A DNA stretch of 25,334 nucleotides. Origin: Candidatus Bathyarchaeota archaeon. Lineage in GTDB: Archaea; Thermoproteota; Bathyarchaeia; TCS64. A program made the translations under genes and the position numbers. The first letter of the stretch is position 1, and each line of letters opens with the position of its first letter. Below, piece by piece: positions 1 through 6,415 of the stretch. A model generated the notes under the pieces. That model searched no databases, was not told where the DNA came from, and saw nothing but the letters and a program-made list of their open reading frames with translations. The stretch covers positions 1 to 25,334 of the forward strand of contig WJIV01000170.1 of assembly GCA_014730055.1 (NCBI GenBank), in the 5' to 3' direction.

Positions 1-134
1 CTAATCAACTCGTACTAGGGGTACCTGCCAAGGCAGTTCGAGAATGCAGAGAGGCAGAGCACGCCTATATGAACAAGGAACATGAAAGGACACTTAGCAA
101 AGCGAAAATCTACAAAGAAATATACAAGAAATAA
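1..134 (+). CDS. C-terminal end of a hexapeptide-repeat / gamma carbonic anhydrase-like protein (partial)
   Basis: This is the last 43 codons of a gene that begins outside the window; the frame is open from the left edge and stops with TAA at 132-134. The visible peptide contains LVLGVPAKAVREC followed by a charged helical tail (AEHAYMNKEHERT). A hydrophobic strand, then GVPAK and a basic or acidic helix, is the usual ending of the left-handed beta-helix proteins of the gamma carbonic anhydrase/PaaY/YrdA group. The catalytic histidines would lie upstream, so activity cannot be judged. Assignment rests on the GVPAK ending only; a sugar or serine acetyltransferase of the same fold is the main alternative. 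Confidence 0.6.
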   Translation, partial: NQLVLGVPAKAVRECREAEHAYMNKEHERTLSKAKIYKEIYKK

Positions 135-205
135 AAACAATTTAAACTGGTCTATTTCTGTTTTTCTCACATCGATAGTATTTTACTATTCTATATTGAC
201 TTCTA

Positions 206-508
206 CTAAGTTAATATCTTGTTAAAGAAATTTCTACTTGTTTTTCCAGTTAACGTTGCTATGATGAGCCTTTCATCGGGGTCAATATACTTATGCGGGT
301 TATTTCTACAATATATGTACTTGCAAAGGGTTTCTGGGTCTACTAGTTTAAAGAATACTGTATTTCGAGTTATGAATCTCCATGTCGTTGACTCATATTT
401 CCTCGCTTTAAAATAGTAGAGCCCAGTTGGGTCCTCGTGCTTAACCGTATACCTGAAATCCTCCTCCTTCTCCTCGCGGCGATATTTTTGGTATCCGGCT
501 GTTCTACC
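206..508 (-). pseudogene. Start-less 100-codon open frame, probable gene remnant
   Basis: Read on the minus strand, codons from 508 to the TAG at 206-208 form a 100-residue open frame that contains no ATG, GTG or TTG at all, and stop codons lie just upstream in the same frame. The translation looks like protein rather than noise: an Arg/Lys/Glu-rich start (YRREEKEEDFRYTVKHED), then GLYYFKARKYESTTWRF and PETLCKYIYCRNNPHKYIDP. It lies just downstream of the broken vapC and has the same orientation. I do not recognise the family. Most likely it is the 3' part of a gene that has lost its beginning; a start through a frameshift or sequencing error upstream is possible. The overlapping plus-strand frame at 219-416 is judged to be its antisense shadow. 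Confidence 0.4.
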
Positions 509-542
509 TTATAATATGAATTATTAGAGCCTATGGAAACAA

Positions 543-930
543 TCAATAAATTTCCACTGTAATTTGTTGGAAACGTTCAAAATGTTTTCTATTCCTTGTG
601 ACAACAGTATTACACCCATGTTCTAATCCGATTGAAACAATGAAAACATCAAACGCATCCACAGGCTCACCTTTTCGGTACAAATCACTCATTAACCCTG
701 CAGCTGACCTAGAAGATTCATAGTCTAGAGGTAAGACCTCCAATCGTTCTAATAGAGACTCAGCCTCAAAAAGCCTGCTTTCTTTATTCCTGGAACCATA
801 CTTGATTCCGAAGAACAACTCGTAAGCATTAACAGCAGTTGTAGCGCCACCATTAAGACCCTCAGAATACCGTACAGCCGCAGCTTCCTCTAAGAAGATC
901 TATCAGAAAACAAGTATCAAGAAGTTTCAA
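543..930 (-). pseudogene. vapC: VapC-type PIN-domain toxin, frameshifted
   Basis: The PIN-domain ribonuclease toxin is split over two frames. From a TTG at 930 one frame reads MKLLDTCFLIDLLRG, the classic VapC N-terminus with the first catalytic Asp (D5), and stops at 862-864. The rest lies in another minus frame from about 890 to the stop at 543-545: EEAAAVRYSEG, then NAYELFFG with the conserved Glu, VDAFDVFIVSIGLEHG with the third acidic cluster, and the VTRNRKHFERF C-terminus. The two pieces join at about 885-891, so one single-base indel disrupts the gene. Without the first piece the protein lacks strand 1 and its metal-binding Asp, so it should be inactive. The TTG overlaps the end of the upstream antitoxin gene, as usual in vapBC. 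A sequencing error is the alternative. Confidence 0.75.
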
Positions 931-1156
931 CTCGACGCCTCATTGACTCATTAAACAACCCACGAGCTTTCAAAGCACTGCAACGGACAGCTTCAAACTC
1001 CTCATCACTCATATCCCTCCAGAGACCAACACATTCGCTAAGCCTACCTCTTCTAGCGAGCCTACGAATCGCATCACTGAAACTCTCATCCTCTAGTTTA
1101 AGCCGTAAAAGCATCTCATACACATCTTCAGTTATTGAAATATTCTTGGACGTCAC
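917..1156 (-). CDS. vapB: VapB-type antitoxin
   Basis: This 79-residue protein matches the archaeal VapB antitoxin pattern (PF02697-like). The N-terminus SKNISITEDVYEMLLRLK is a ribbon-helix-helix DNA-binding motif. SFSDAIRRLARR follows, and then a C-terminal tail that in this family wraps the toxin (WRDMSDEEFEAV). It lies directly upstream of the PIN toxin and overlaps it by 14 bases, so the two form one operon and the antitoxin probably represses its own promoter. An AT-rich stretch near 1180-1190 could hold the TATA box. Since the partner toxin is frameshifted, the antitoxin may be an orphan, or may still counter related VapC proteins. Confidence 0.8.
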   Translation of the reverse strand: MTSKNISITEDVYEMLLRLKLEDESFSDAIRRLARRGRLSECVGLWRDMSDEEFEAVRCSALKARGLFNESMRRRVETS

Positions 1157-1505
1157 ACATATTCATATGAGTACACAGAAATAACTTTTAGCCCTACTTG
1201 GATGCTTCAAAGAATCTAGGGCAGAACGTTAAAATCTAGTAATAATTCCCGTGCTTGAATTTCAAGTTATATCAACTCGATTCTTACTCTTTTCTTTTGT
1301 TTGAGTTACACTGAATATGTTGATTATCTAACGTAGGCCGATTCTTGTGGACATCCAGTCTACAGTAGAGGGCATCGAATCCGGAGATGAGCAAACTCTA
1401 GATTACGTCCTCCGTACGTCGTCGCTGGCGTGTGTTGTCCTCAGACAAGAAACAATTTTTAACATCAATTTTACAATTATTAATTTGCTAAAGGAGATAA
1501 CTACC
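1157..1505. other. Intergenic stretch between vapB and the PD40 gene
   Basis: The first part (about 1157-1330) is AT-rich and should hold the divergent vapB promoter. Bases about 1335-1450 are visibly more GC-rich and read on the plus strand as a plausible peptide (VEGIESGDEQTLDYVLRT) in frame with the next gene. There is no ribosome-binding site before its GTG at 1347, whereas a strong one precedes the ATG at 1506. I treat it as non-coding or as a remnant. No RNA gene is recognised here. Confidence 0.35.
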
Positions 1506-2468
1506 ATGCGACTAATTAAACTCATTATCTTTCTGATTGTTACTGTCATCCTCATCTCAGTTGGCACACATTTGTTCAATAACAAGCAGGAGTTCACACC
1601 TCCAAGTAGACACTCTAAGATACCCGCAGACTCGGTGAAGATACTCCCTGGAAATGATCTCAATCCTCCACTATCAGAGTCCCCGGAATACTACGATCCA
1701 GTGCCAGTAACTGGACTAGTCAATACTGCCGGAGGTGAGGATTCAGCCTTCGTACTTCCTGACGGCGAGACATTGTACTTCTTCTTCACTCCAGACGTAA
1801 GAATCCCAGTCGAGGAGCAGATTAAAGATAAGGTCACGGGTATCTATCGTTCCAAAAAGAACAGTGACTCTTGGGAAGAACCTGAGAGGATAATTCTCCA
1901 GGATCCAGGTAAACTAGCAATGGATGGCTGCCAGTACATCAATGGAGATGAGATGTACTTCTGCTCCGCCAGGGAAGGTTACACGGGGCTACACTGGTTC
2001 AAAGCAGAGAAAATCGGAGATACCTGGACTAACTGGTTAAACGTCGACGAGGAGCTGAAGACGGAGGAACACGAAGTAGGAGAACTCTATATCTCCGCTG
2101 ATGGTAAAAGGCTATACTTTCATAGTACAAGAGAGGGAGGAGAAGGAATGTACGACATCTGGTTCTCAGATAAAACTGGTGATGAGTGGGGAGAACCTGT
2201 TAACTTGGAGGTCGTGAACACCGAGGGAAATGAGGGTTGGCCTTGCTTATCCATAGATGAGAATGAGTTATGGTTCTCAAAGGACTACGGGATCTGGCGG
2301 ACGAAGAACGTTGAAGGTGAGTGGACTGAGCCAGAGCGGATGTTCTTCCCCCTGGCAGGTGAACCATCACTAGATGTGCATGGTAATGTTTACTTTACTC
2401 ATCATTTCTTCAAGAACGATACTATGCTTGAGGCAGACATATATGTCGCATATAGGAAGACATCTTAA
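1506..2468 (+). CDS. Membrane-anchored PD40/TolB-like beta-propeller protein
   Basis: The protein has 320 residues. I chose the ATG at 1506 because AAAGGAG lies 8-10 bases upstream and because the protein then starts with a basic MRLIKL followed by a hydrophobic segment of about 18 residues (IIFLIVTVILISVG), a signal anchor or uncleaved signal peptide. The rest is exposed outside the membrane. It consists of WD40-like PD40 blades recognisable by repeated 'S.DG..LYF.S' motifs: LPDGETLYFF, INGDEMYFCSAR, SADGKRLYFHSTR followed by YDIWFSD, and SIDENELWFSKD. Such propellers usually bind peptides, sugars or partner proteins and are not enzymes. It stands alone between two toxin-antitoxin loci, so the partner is unknown. 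Confidence 0.75.
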   Translation: MRLIKLIIFLIVTVILISVGTHLFNNKQEFTPPSRHSKIPADSVKILPGNDLNPPLSESPEYYDPVPVTGLVNTAGGEDSAFVLPDGETLYFFFTPDVRIPVEEQIKDKVTGIYRSKKNSDSWEEPERIILQDPGKLAMDGCQYINGDEMYFCSAREGYTGLHWFKAEKIGDTWTNWLNVDEELKTEEHEVGELYISADGKRLYFHSTREGGEGMYDIWFSDKTGDEWGEPVNLEVVNTEGNEGWPCLSIDENELWFSKDYGIWRTKNVEGEWTEPERMFFPLAGEPSLDVHGNVYFTHHFFKNDTMLEADIYVAYRKTS

Positions 2469-2489
2469 TCACTAGTAAAGGAATGTCTC

Positions 2490-2906
2490 TTAGATTAGTT
2501 CAATAATCTGTGAAGATCTGGCTTTCCGGTAAAACTTTCTATCGGATGTGATGACTTTTATTCCCAGCAGTTCTGCTAGTGATAGGTAACAGGAGTCATA
2601 GAGTGTTATATCATACGCATAGGCGTTTTGAAGAGATCGCTGGATCAGCTCCTTACCGGGATTGATAAGGTCTATCTGAAGATCAATTATGCTGTTGATT
2701 GCCTGAGCTACTTTTACTTCATTAAAATCAGGTTTGTATCGGAGAGCGTTAGCCATCTCATATATTATCAGGTCGGGGGATGAAAGAACCGTTCTACCTC
2801 TTATATGCTCATCTCTTAGCCTAAGGGAATCCTCTGTTCCCTCTTCCTCGGATATCCATTTAATGGCTGTGGAGGCGTCTATTACAGCTTCCGTCGGTCT
2901 CGCCAT
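2490..2906 (-). CDS. vapC: PIN-domain VapC toxin
   Basis: A 138-residue PIN-domain ribonuclease (start ATG at 2906, reading MARPTEAVIDASTAIKW). The four acidic residues of the metal site are present: D10 in VIDAS, E50 in IIYEMANAL, D104 in LYDSCYLSLAE and D122 in TSDRKF. An upstream in-frame ATG at 2933 would add nine residues, but it lies deeper inside the antitoxin gene and the PIN strand begins only after the second Met. The gene overlaps its antitoxin by 25 bases, so the two are translationally linked. VapC proteins typically cleave tRNA or rRNA when released from VapB. This copy appears intact. Confidence 0.87.
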   Translation of the reverse strand: MARPTEAVIDASTAIKWISEEEGTEDSLRLRDEHIRGRTVLSSPDLIIYEMANALRYKPDFNEVKVAQAINSIIDLQIDLINPGKELIQRSLQNAYAYDITLYDSCYLSLAELLGIKVITSDRKFYRKARSSQIIELI

Positions 2907-3142
2907 TTTCTGATCTCCTCGACACCCGACCATGATACCTCTGATTTTTCCCTCAAGTTATCCATTACCTCCGCAGCTCTTCGCATAAGCTCTTCATCCC
3001 TTATACGGCTCTGCCTTTTTGATGCAACCCATAACCTGAAAGCCTCACTCGCGGCTTCTCCTATCTTCATATCATGCCTTATAGCCTCAGCTTTGAGGTT
3101 TCTGTACGCGTTCTCGTCGATATCTTTTATACTAACACTCAC
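2882..3142 (-). CDS. Ribbon-helix-helix antitoxin (VapB-like)
   Basis: An 86-residue partner of the PIN toxin that follows it. The N-terminus MSVSIKDIDENAYRNLKAEA looks like a ribbon-helix-helix strand plus helix, followed by a second helix (IGEAASEAFRLWV). The charged middle (RQSRIRDEELMRRAAEVMDN) and a Trp-containing C-terminal tail (VSWSGVEEIRKWRDRR) resemble a toxin-neutralising segment. The toxin gene starts inside its 3' end. The stretch just upstream (about 3150-3180) is AT-rich and fits a promoter that the complex could repress. It belongs to a different antitoxin subfamily from the one at 917-1156. Confidence 0.78.
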   Translation of the reverse strand: MSVSIKDIDENAYRNLKAEAIRHDMKIGEAASEAFRLWVASKRQSRIRDEELMRRAAEVMDNLREKSEVSWSGVEEIRKWRDRRKL

Positions 3143-3229
3143 GAAAAACTATGGTTTTTCTAGAAATATATACATTTCCAACTTTTCCAAACAAGTGAGT
3201 TATCCTATTCAGGTGTAGAGTTCAATCGA

Positions 3230-3808
3230 TCACTTTCTACGTTTTAGTATATATGCGGATATGGAGATAAGGAATAAGAGGTTGAAAAAGACGCTTATAA
3301 CCGGGTGGTTAAAATCTGTTCCTATCAGGTTCCCATGTACGATTCCGAAAAATAGCGCAAAATACATCAGGGCATGAACCTGCCTCCAGTAATCCGGAAT
3401 CCTTCTCCTGAGGTAGAACCCCGCCACGGCTACATAAATAATTATAAGTGCGGGCCTGCCTGCGAGTGACCAGAAACTGTACCATGATCCGAAACTGGGT
3501 ATAAATATCATCAGATTTGAGGTTCTAATAGCTAGTGTAATGGGGTGAAGACTGATGAAAACCAGTCCAAAGGCGGCGAAGGCGTGGTGAAGCTTTAGGA
3601 AAACTACTCCAAAGTACTCTCGTATCTCCCGTATAAAGGGAGTGGATATGGTAGCGATACTCATTGATGTATAACCCCATAGCGCAAAAACCCTCATCAG
3701 GAAGCCGGAAAATGAGCTAAAACCATTAGAATAGGCGATAGCTACCAGTATAGAAAATAACACAACAGTTGCAGCCAATAAATAAGGCATCTTATCTTTC
3801 AAACCCAT
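3230..3808 (-). CDS. MsrQ/ferric-reductase-like heme membrane protein
   Basis: A 192-residue integral membrane protein with about six hydrophobic segments. It fits the ferric-reductase-like transmembrane domain family (PF01794), which includes MsrQ (YedZ). Candidate heme-ligand histidines sit in the usual paired pattern: H74/H75 and H88 in LKLHHAFAAFGLVFISLHP, and H145 and H158 in WRQVHALMYFALFFGIVHG. MsrQ passes electrons through b-type heme to the molybdenum subunit MsrP. A matching MsrP-like gene lies 1.9 kb away (5755-6369) on the other strand, separated by a toxin-antitoxin locus and nth. The pairing is inferred; it could instead be a stand-alone quinone or ferric reductase. Confidence 0.72.
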   Translation of the reverse strand: MGLKDKMPYLLAATVVLFSILVAIAYSNGFSSFSGFLMRVFALWGYTSMSIATISTPFIREIREYFGVVFLKLHHAFAAFGLVFISLHPITLAIRTSNLMIFIPSFGSWYSFWSLAGRPALIIIYVAVAGFYLRRRIPDYWRQVHALMYFALFFGIVHGNLIGTDFNHPVISVFFNLLFLISISAYILKRRK

Positions 3809-4151
3809 ACCTTCCTCAGAACTTCATAAGCAAGGCAAATTAAATAGGTTCATTGTCTCACTGGTCTAATCGTGTCAAGACTTTGTTCTCCATCTCCAGT
3901 ATACTGAATTAGAATATCGAGTAGCTTGTAAGGGAATGTCTATCGGAGCTATCTCTAATAGGCTGAACTTTGCTGCCTGGACATCCTTTTGGCTGTTAAT
4001 GAATTCTCTTAGGGCTATATTTTTGTGTTCTTTCAGAAAGTTAATATTACAATCGAAAAAACCTACCCTAGACACTGACTTAATAGTAACCCAATTTCTA
4101 AAGACAGAGTCTCGGAAAACCTTAACTACATTACCTTATAATTATATAACT
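3809..4151. other. Intergenic stretch between the MsrQ-like gene and the third vapBC
   Basis: The stretch is AT-rich and has no convincing gene. A 66-codon minus-strand frame from a GTG at 4075 to 3875 has a protein-like middle (HKNIALREFINSQKDVQAA) but no ribosome-binding site and no recognisable family. The plus-strand frame that runs from 3936 into the antitoxin is just an upstream extension of it. A TATA-like run near 4135-4149 lies close before the antitoxin start. Confidence 0.4.
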
Positions 4152-4379
4152 ATGAGTAAATACTCTACGATATCTGTCCCAGAGGAAGTAAAACAAAAAC
4201 TCGAAGAAAATAAGGGTGACAGAGAATGGGGGGAGTACCTCCTAGAACTCTACCGGAAGGCAGAAGAAGAACGAAGAAATAGAGCAATAAAAAAAATCTC
4301 TGAAGTACTAAACGAAGAAGATTTCGAGAACATGAGAAAATCATCATCCAAGTTCAGGGAGGAATTCAAAATCCAATGA
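4152..4379 (+). CDS. vapB: VapB-type antitoxin
   Basis: A 75-residue antitoxin read from the ATG at 4152 (MSKYSTISVPEEVKQKLEENK). The first part is the short strand plus helix of the ribbon-helix-helix type found in archaeal VapB proteins. It is followed by a long, highly charged helix (KAEEERRNRAIKKISEVL) and a tail, NEEDFENMRKSSSKFREEF, of the form that occupies the toxin groove. The open frame extends further upstream, but the upstream part has a composition unlike protein, and this ATG sits just behind a TATA-like sequence. The stop codon overlaps the toxin start (ATGA at 4376-4379), so the pair is co-translated. Confidence 0.8.
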   Translation: MSKYSTISVPEEVKQKLEENKGDREWGEYLLELYRKAEEERRNRAIKKISEVLNEEDFENMRKSSSKFREEFKIQ

Positions 4380-4732
4380 AGCTTTACGATACAAACATAA
4401 TAATAGATCAACTTCAAAACAGACAACCCTTCCCGGGAAAAATATCCGTCCTCACACTGATAGAACTGTTGAGAGGCATAACCGAAGAAAAGAGACGCAA
4501 ACTTAAATCGAGCTTAGAAGAACTTTACCACGTTGAAACAATATCCAACGAGATAATATTAGAGTACTGCAGCATCTATACAATTCTAAAAAAAGAAGGA
4601 TTACTTATCCCTGATGCAGATCTTCTTATAGCCGCCACCGCCCTAGCTAACCAGTGTGAACTTATAACAAATGATAGTCACTTCAAGTGCTTAGAGAAAA
4701 AAGGGCTAAAACTAGGTAGTAATGATACATGA
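4376..4732 (+). CDS. vapC: PIN-domain VapC toxin
   Basis: A 118-residue compact PIN-domain ribonuclease. Metal-binding acids are visible: D5 in MKLYDTNIIID, E30 in LTLIELLRG, D80/D82 in IPDADLLIAATAL, and D100 in ITNDSHF. The gene begins within the stop codon of its antitoxin. It is the third VapBC pair within 4.2 kb and the only one on the plus strand. The three toxins differ clearly in sequence from each other, so this is not a recent duplication. It appears intact. Confidence 0.87.
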   Translation: MKLYDTNIIIDQLQNRQPFPGKISVLTLIELLRGITEEKRRKLKSSLEELYHVETISNEIILEYCSIYTILKKEGLLIPDADLLIAATALANQCELITNDSHFKCLEKKGLKLGSNDT

Positions 4733-4820
4733 ATTATTGAGAGACTGTCTGAATCTAATAATTTAAGGTTAAACGGCTTCTAAGAACAATTAGAATTGAA
4801 ATGTGACCAAGAGATTAGTT

Positions 4821-4847
4821 AAAAACCCACCCAGGGGGAGGACTGGG
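4821..4847 (-). terminator. Hairpin plus T-run downstream of nth
   Basis: On the minus strand CCCAG (4847-4843) pairs with CTGGG (4834-4830) around an 8-base loop, followed after TGGG by TTTTT (4825-4821). It lies about 180 bases beyond the nth stop codon and could end that transcript. The stem is short, so this is tentative. Confidence 0.35.
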
Positions 4848-5026
4848 AAAGTAAAATATAACATATTTACATAAAAGGAACTAGAAAACAACCCACTCAC
4901 ACCAATAAGTCATAACAATGTGGCTGTTACTGTAAAAATCGTGATGAAAAAACACAATAACTTGGTTGTAAACCTTGTAGAATTTGTTAAAAGCTACTTG
5001 AATTATCGCACCTCCTAACCACATAA

Positions 5027-5686
5027 TTACTTCTTGTCTCTGTTGTGATTGAATGTGAATGCGCTGGGGCATATGTCGCTTAGTACACATTTACTACAGG
5101 AGGGCTTTTTCGCGTTACAGATCGCTCTACCATGCTCGATTAGTAAGTAGTTTACTGGCATCCAGTCCTCCTTTGGGAATATCTCCATGAGATCTCTCTC
5201 AATCTTATCGATATTTTTCTCCTCAGTGAATCCGAGCCTGTGGCTCAACCTGTCGACATGGGTATCAACCGCTATACCAACCACCTTATCGAATGCGTTC
5301 TGCAGGATGATATTCGCCGTTTTCCTCGCAACTCCCTTCAAGCTGACCAGATCTTCCATGTTGTCGGGTACCTCGCCACCGTAATCTTCAACGATCTTCT
5401 GGGCCGCTGCCTTAATCCAGTCAGTCTTACGCCTGAAGAAGCCGCTCGACCTGATGTCCTCCTGCAGTTCTTGATCTGGGGCAATTGCGTAGTCCTCGGG
5501 AGTCTGATACTTCTCGAAGAGGTCTTCGGTTATTTTGTTTATCTGCTCATCTGTGCTTTGAGCGGAAAGAATCGTGGCCACTAGAAGATCCATGGGGGTC
5601 TCAAAATTTAGCGTTGTGCCATCGACGTTGTTGTATTCCGACTTTAATCTTTTCAGTACCTCTTCAGCTCTTTCCTTCTTGTCCAT
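5027..5686 (-). CDS. nth: Endonuclease III (DNA glycosylase/AP lyase)
   Basis: This 219-residue base-excision-repair enzyme removes oxidised pyrimidines and cuts the abasic site. The helix-hairpin-helix reads LVSLKGVARKTANIILQ with the catalytic Lys at K122. The catalytic Asp is D141 in AVDTHVDRLSHRLG. The C-terminal iron-sulfur cluster loop has four cysteines (C190, C197, C200, C206) in the canonical C-x6-C-x2-C-x5-C spacing. Length is typical for the family. It starts at ATG 5686 and is transcribed divergently from the molybdoenzyme gene, sharing a 68-base intergenic region. Confidence 0.95.
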   Translation of the reverse strand: MDKKERAEEVLKRLKSEYNNVDGTTLNFETPMDLLVATILSAQSTDEQINKITEDLFEKYQTPEDYAIAPDQELQEDIRSSGFFRRKTDWIKAAAQKIVEDYGGEVPDNMEDLVSLKGVARKTANIILQNAFDKVVGIAVDTHVDRLSHRLGFTEEKNIDKIERDLMEIFPKEDWMPVNYLLIEHGRAICNAKKPSCSKCVLSDICPSAFTFNHNRDKK

Positions 5687-5754
5687 GGATGAAAGTACTC
5701 TAGGGCAAATAAAAAGTGCAAGACTTTATCTTACCTCGATTAGATGCTTTCTTG

Positions 5755-6369
5755 ATGAGCTTGTTCTGGAGAAGGAAAAAAGACGAAGATAAAACAAGAC
5801 TACCCCCACGGCAGAGATGGATAGATCATATCCTAGGATGGGGTACCGAGCACCCGGGCATCGTTCCTACCCTCCCTGATATATCGAAGGACGAATGGAG
5901 CCTGGAAATAGAGGGCGAGGTTGAGAAGCCGCTTACTATGGACTGGGAAGGCTTCATGCAGTTACCCCAGACTACATCAGTAAGCGATTTTCACTGTGTT
6001 GAAACTTGGAGCGTAAAGGACCAGAAGTGGGAGGGAGTCCTTTTCAAAGAGATAATGTCTAGGGTAAAGCCGACAAGTAAAGCCAGATATGTCATTCTGG
6101 AATGTTATGACGGTTACTCCACCAGCCTCCCCATAGACGAGCTGACCGGCGAGGATATCATCCTAGCCCACAGGTTAAACGACGAGGACCTACACCAGCC
6201 CCTTGGAGGGCCCATGAGACTCATTGTTCCACATAAATACGCGTACAAATCTCCCATGTGGCTAAAGAAGATAATATTTGATACGAGAGACAAGCTTGGT
6301 TACTGGGAGCGAGGAATATACAGTAACACCGCTGACCCTTGGAAGAACGATAGGACAAGGCTGAGATAA
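5755..6369 (+). CDS. Sulfite-oxidase/MsrP-like molybdopterin oxidoreductase
   Basis: A protein of 204 residues from ATG 5755, with an oxidoreductase molybdopterin-binding domain (PF00174). The molybdenum-ligand cysteine is C81 in SDFHCVETWSV, followed by the cofactor-contacting segments WEGVLFKEI, LECYDGYSTSLPIDE and GGPMRLIVPHKYAYKSPMWLKKI. It has only the catalytic domain, without the dimerisation domain of true sulfite oxidase, like MsrP (YedY). Unlike bacterial MsrP, no Tat signal is visible: the N-terminus is MSLFWRRKKDEDKTR, so it probably stays in the cytoplasm. An in-frame GTG at 5716 is possible, but a TATA-like TTTATCTTA at about 5723-5731 fits a leaderless mRNA starting at 5755. 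The substrate is unknown. Confidence 0.85.
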   Translation: MSLFWRRKKDEDKTRLPPRQRWIDHILGWGTEHPGIVPTLPDISKDEWSLEIEGEVEKPLTMDWEGFMQLPQTTSVSDFHCVETWSVKDQKWEGVLFKEIMSRVKPTSKARYVILECYDGYSTSLPIDELTGEDIILAHRLNDEDLHQPLGGPMRLIVPHKYAYKSPMWLKKIIFDTRDKLGYWERGIYSNTADPWKNDRTRLR

Positions 6370-6415
6370 CTGCAAGAATTATATCCCCCTTCCCCGTATA
6401 TCACCCTAGATTTCT

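Noticed and set aside
219..416. A 65-codon plus-strand frame near the left edge
   Set aside because: It begins with TTG without a ribosome-binding site, its composition is unlike protein, and it is antisense to the better-looking minus-strand frame at 206-508.
1347..1505. N-terminal extension of the PD40 protein from a GTG
   Set aside because: There is no ribosome-binding site there, and the extension would bury the signal-anchor in the protein middle; the ATG at 1506 has a good site.
4881..5026. A minus-strand 47-codon frame after nth
   Set aside because: It starts just past the nth stop but its composition (many Phe, His, Tyr, Val, few charged residues) is that of AT-rich non-coding DNA.
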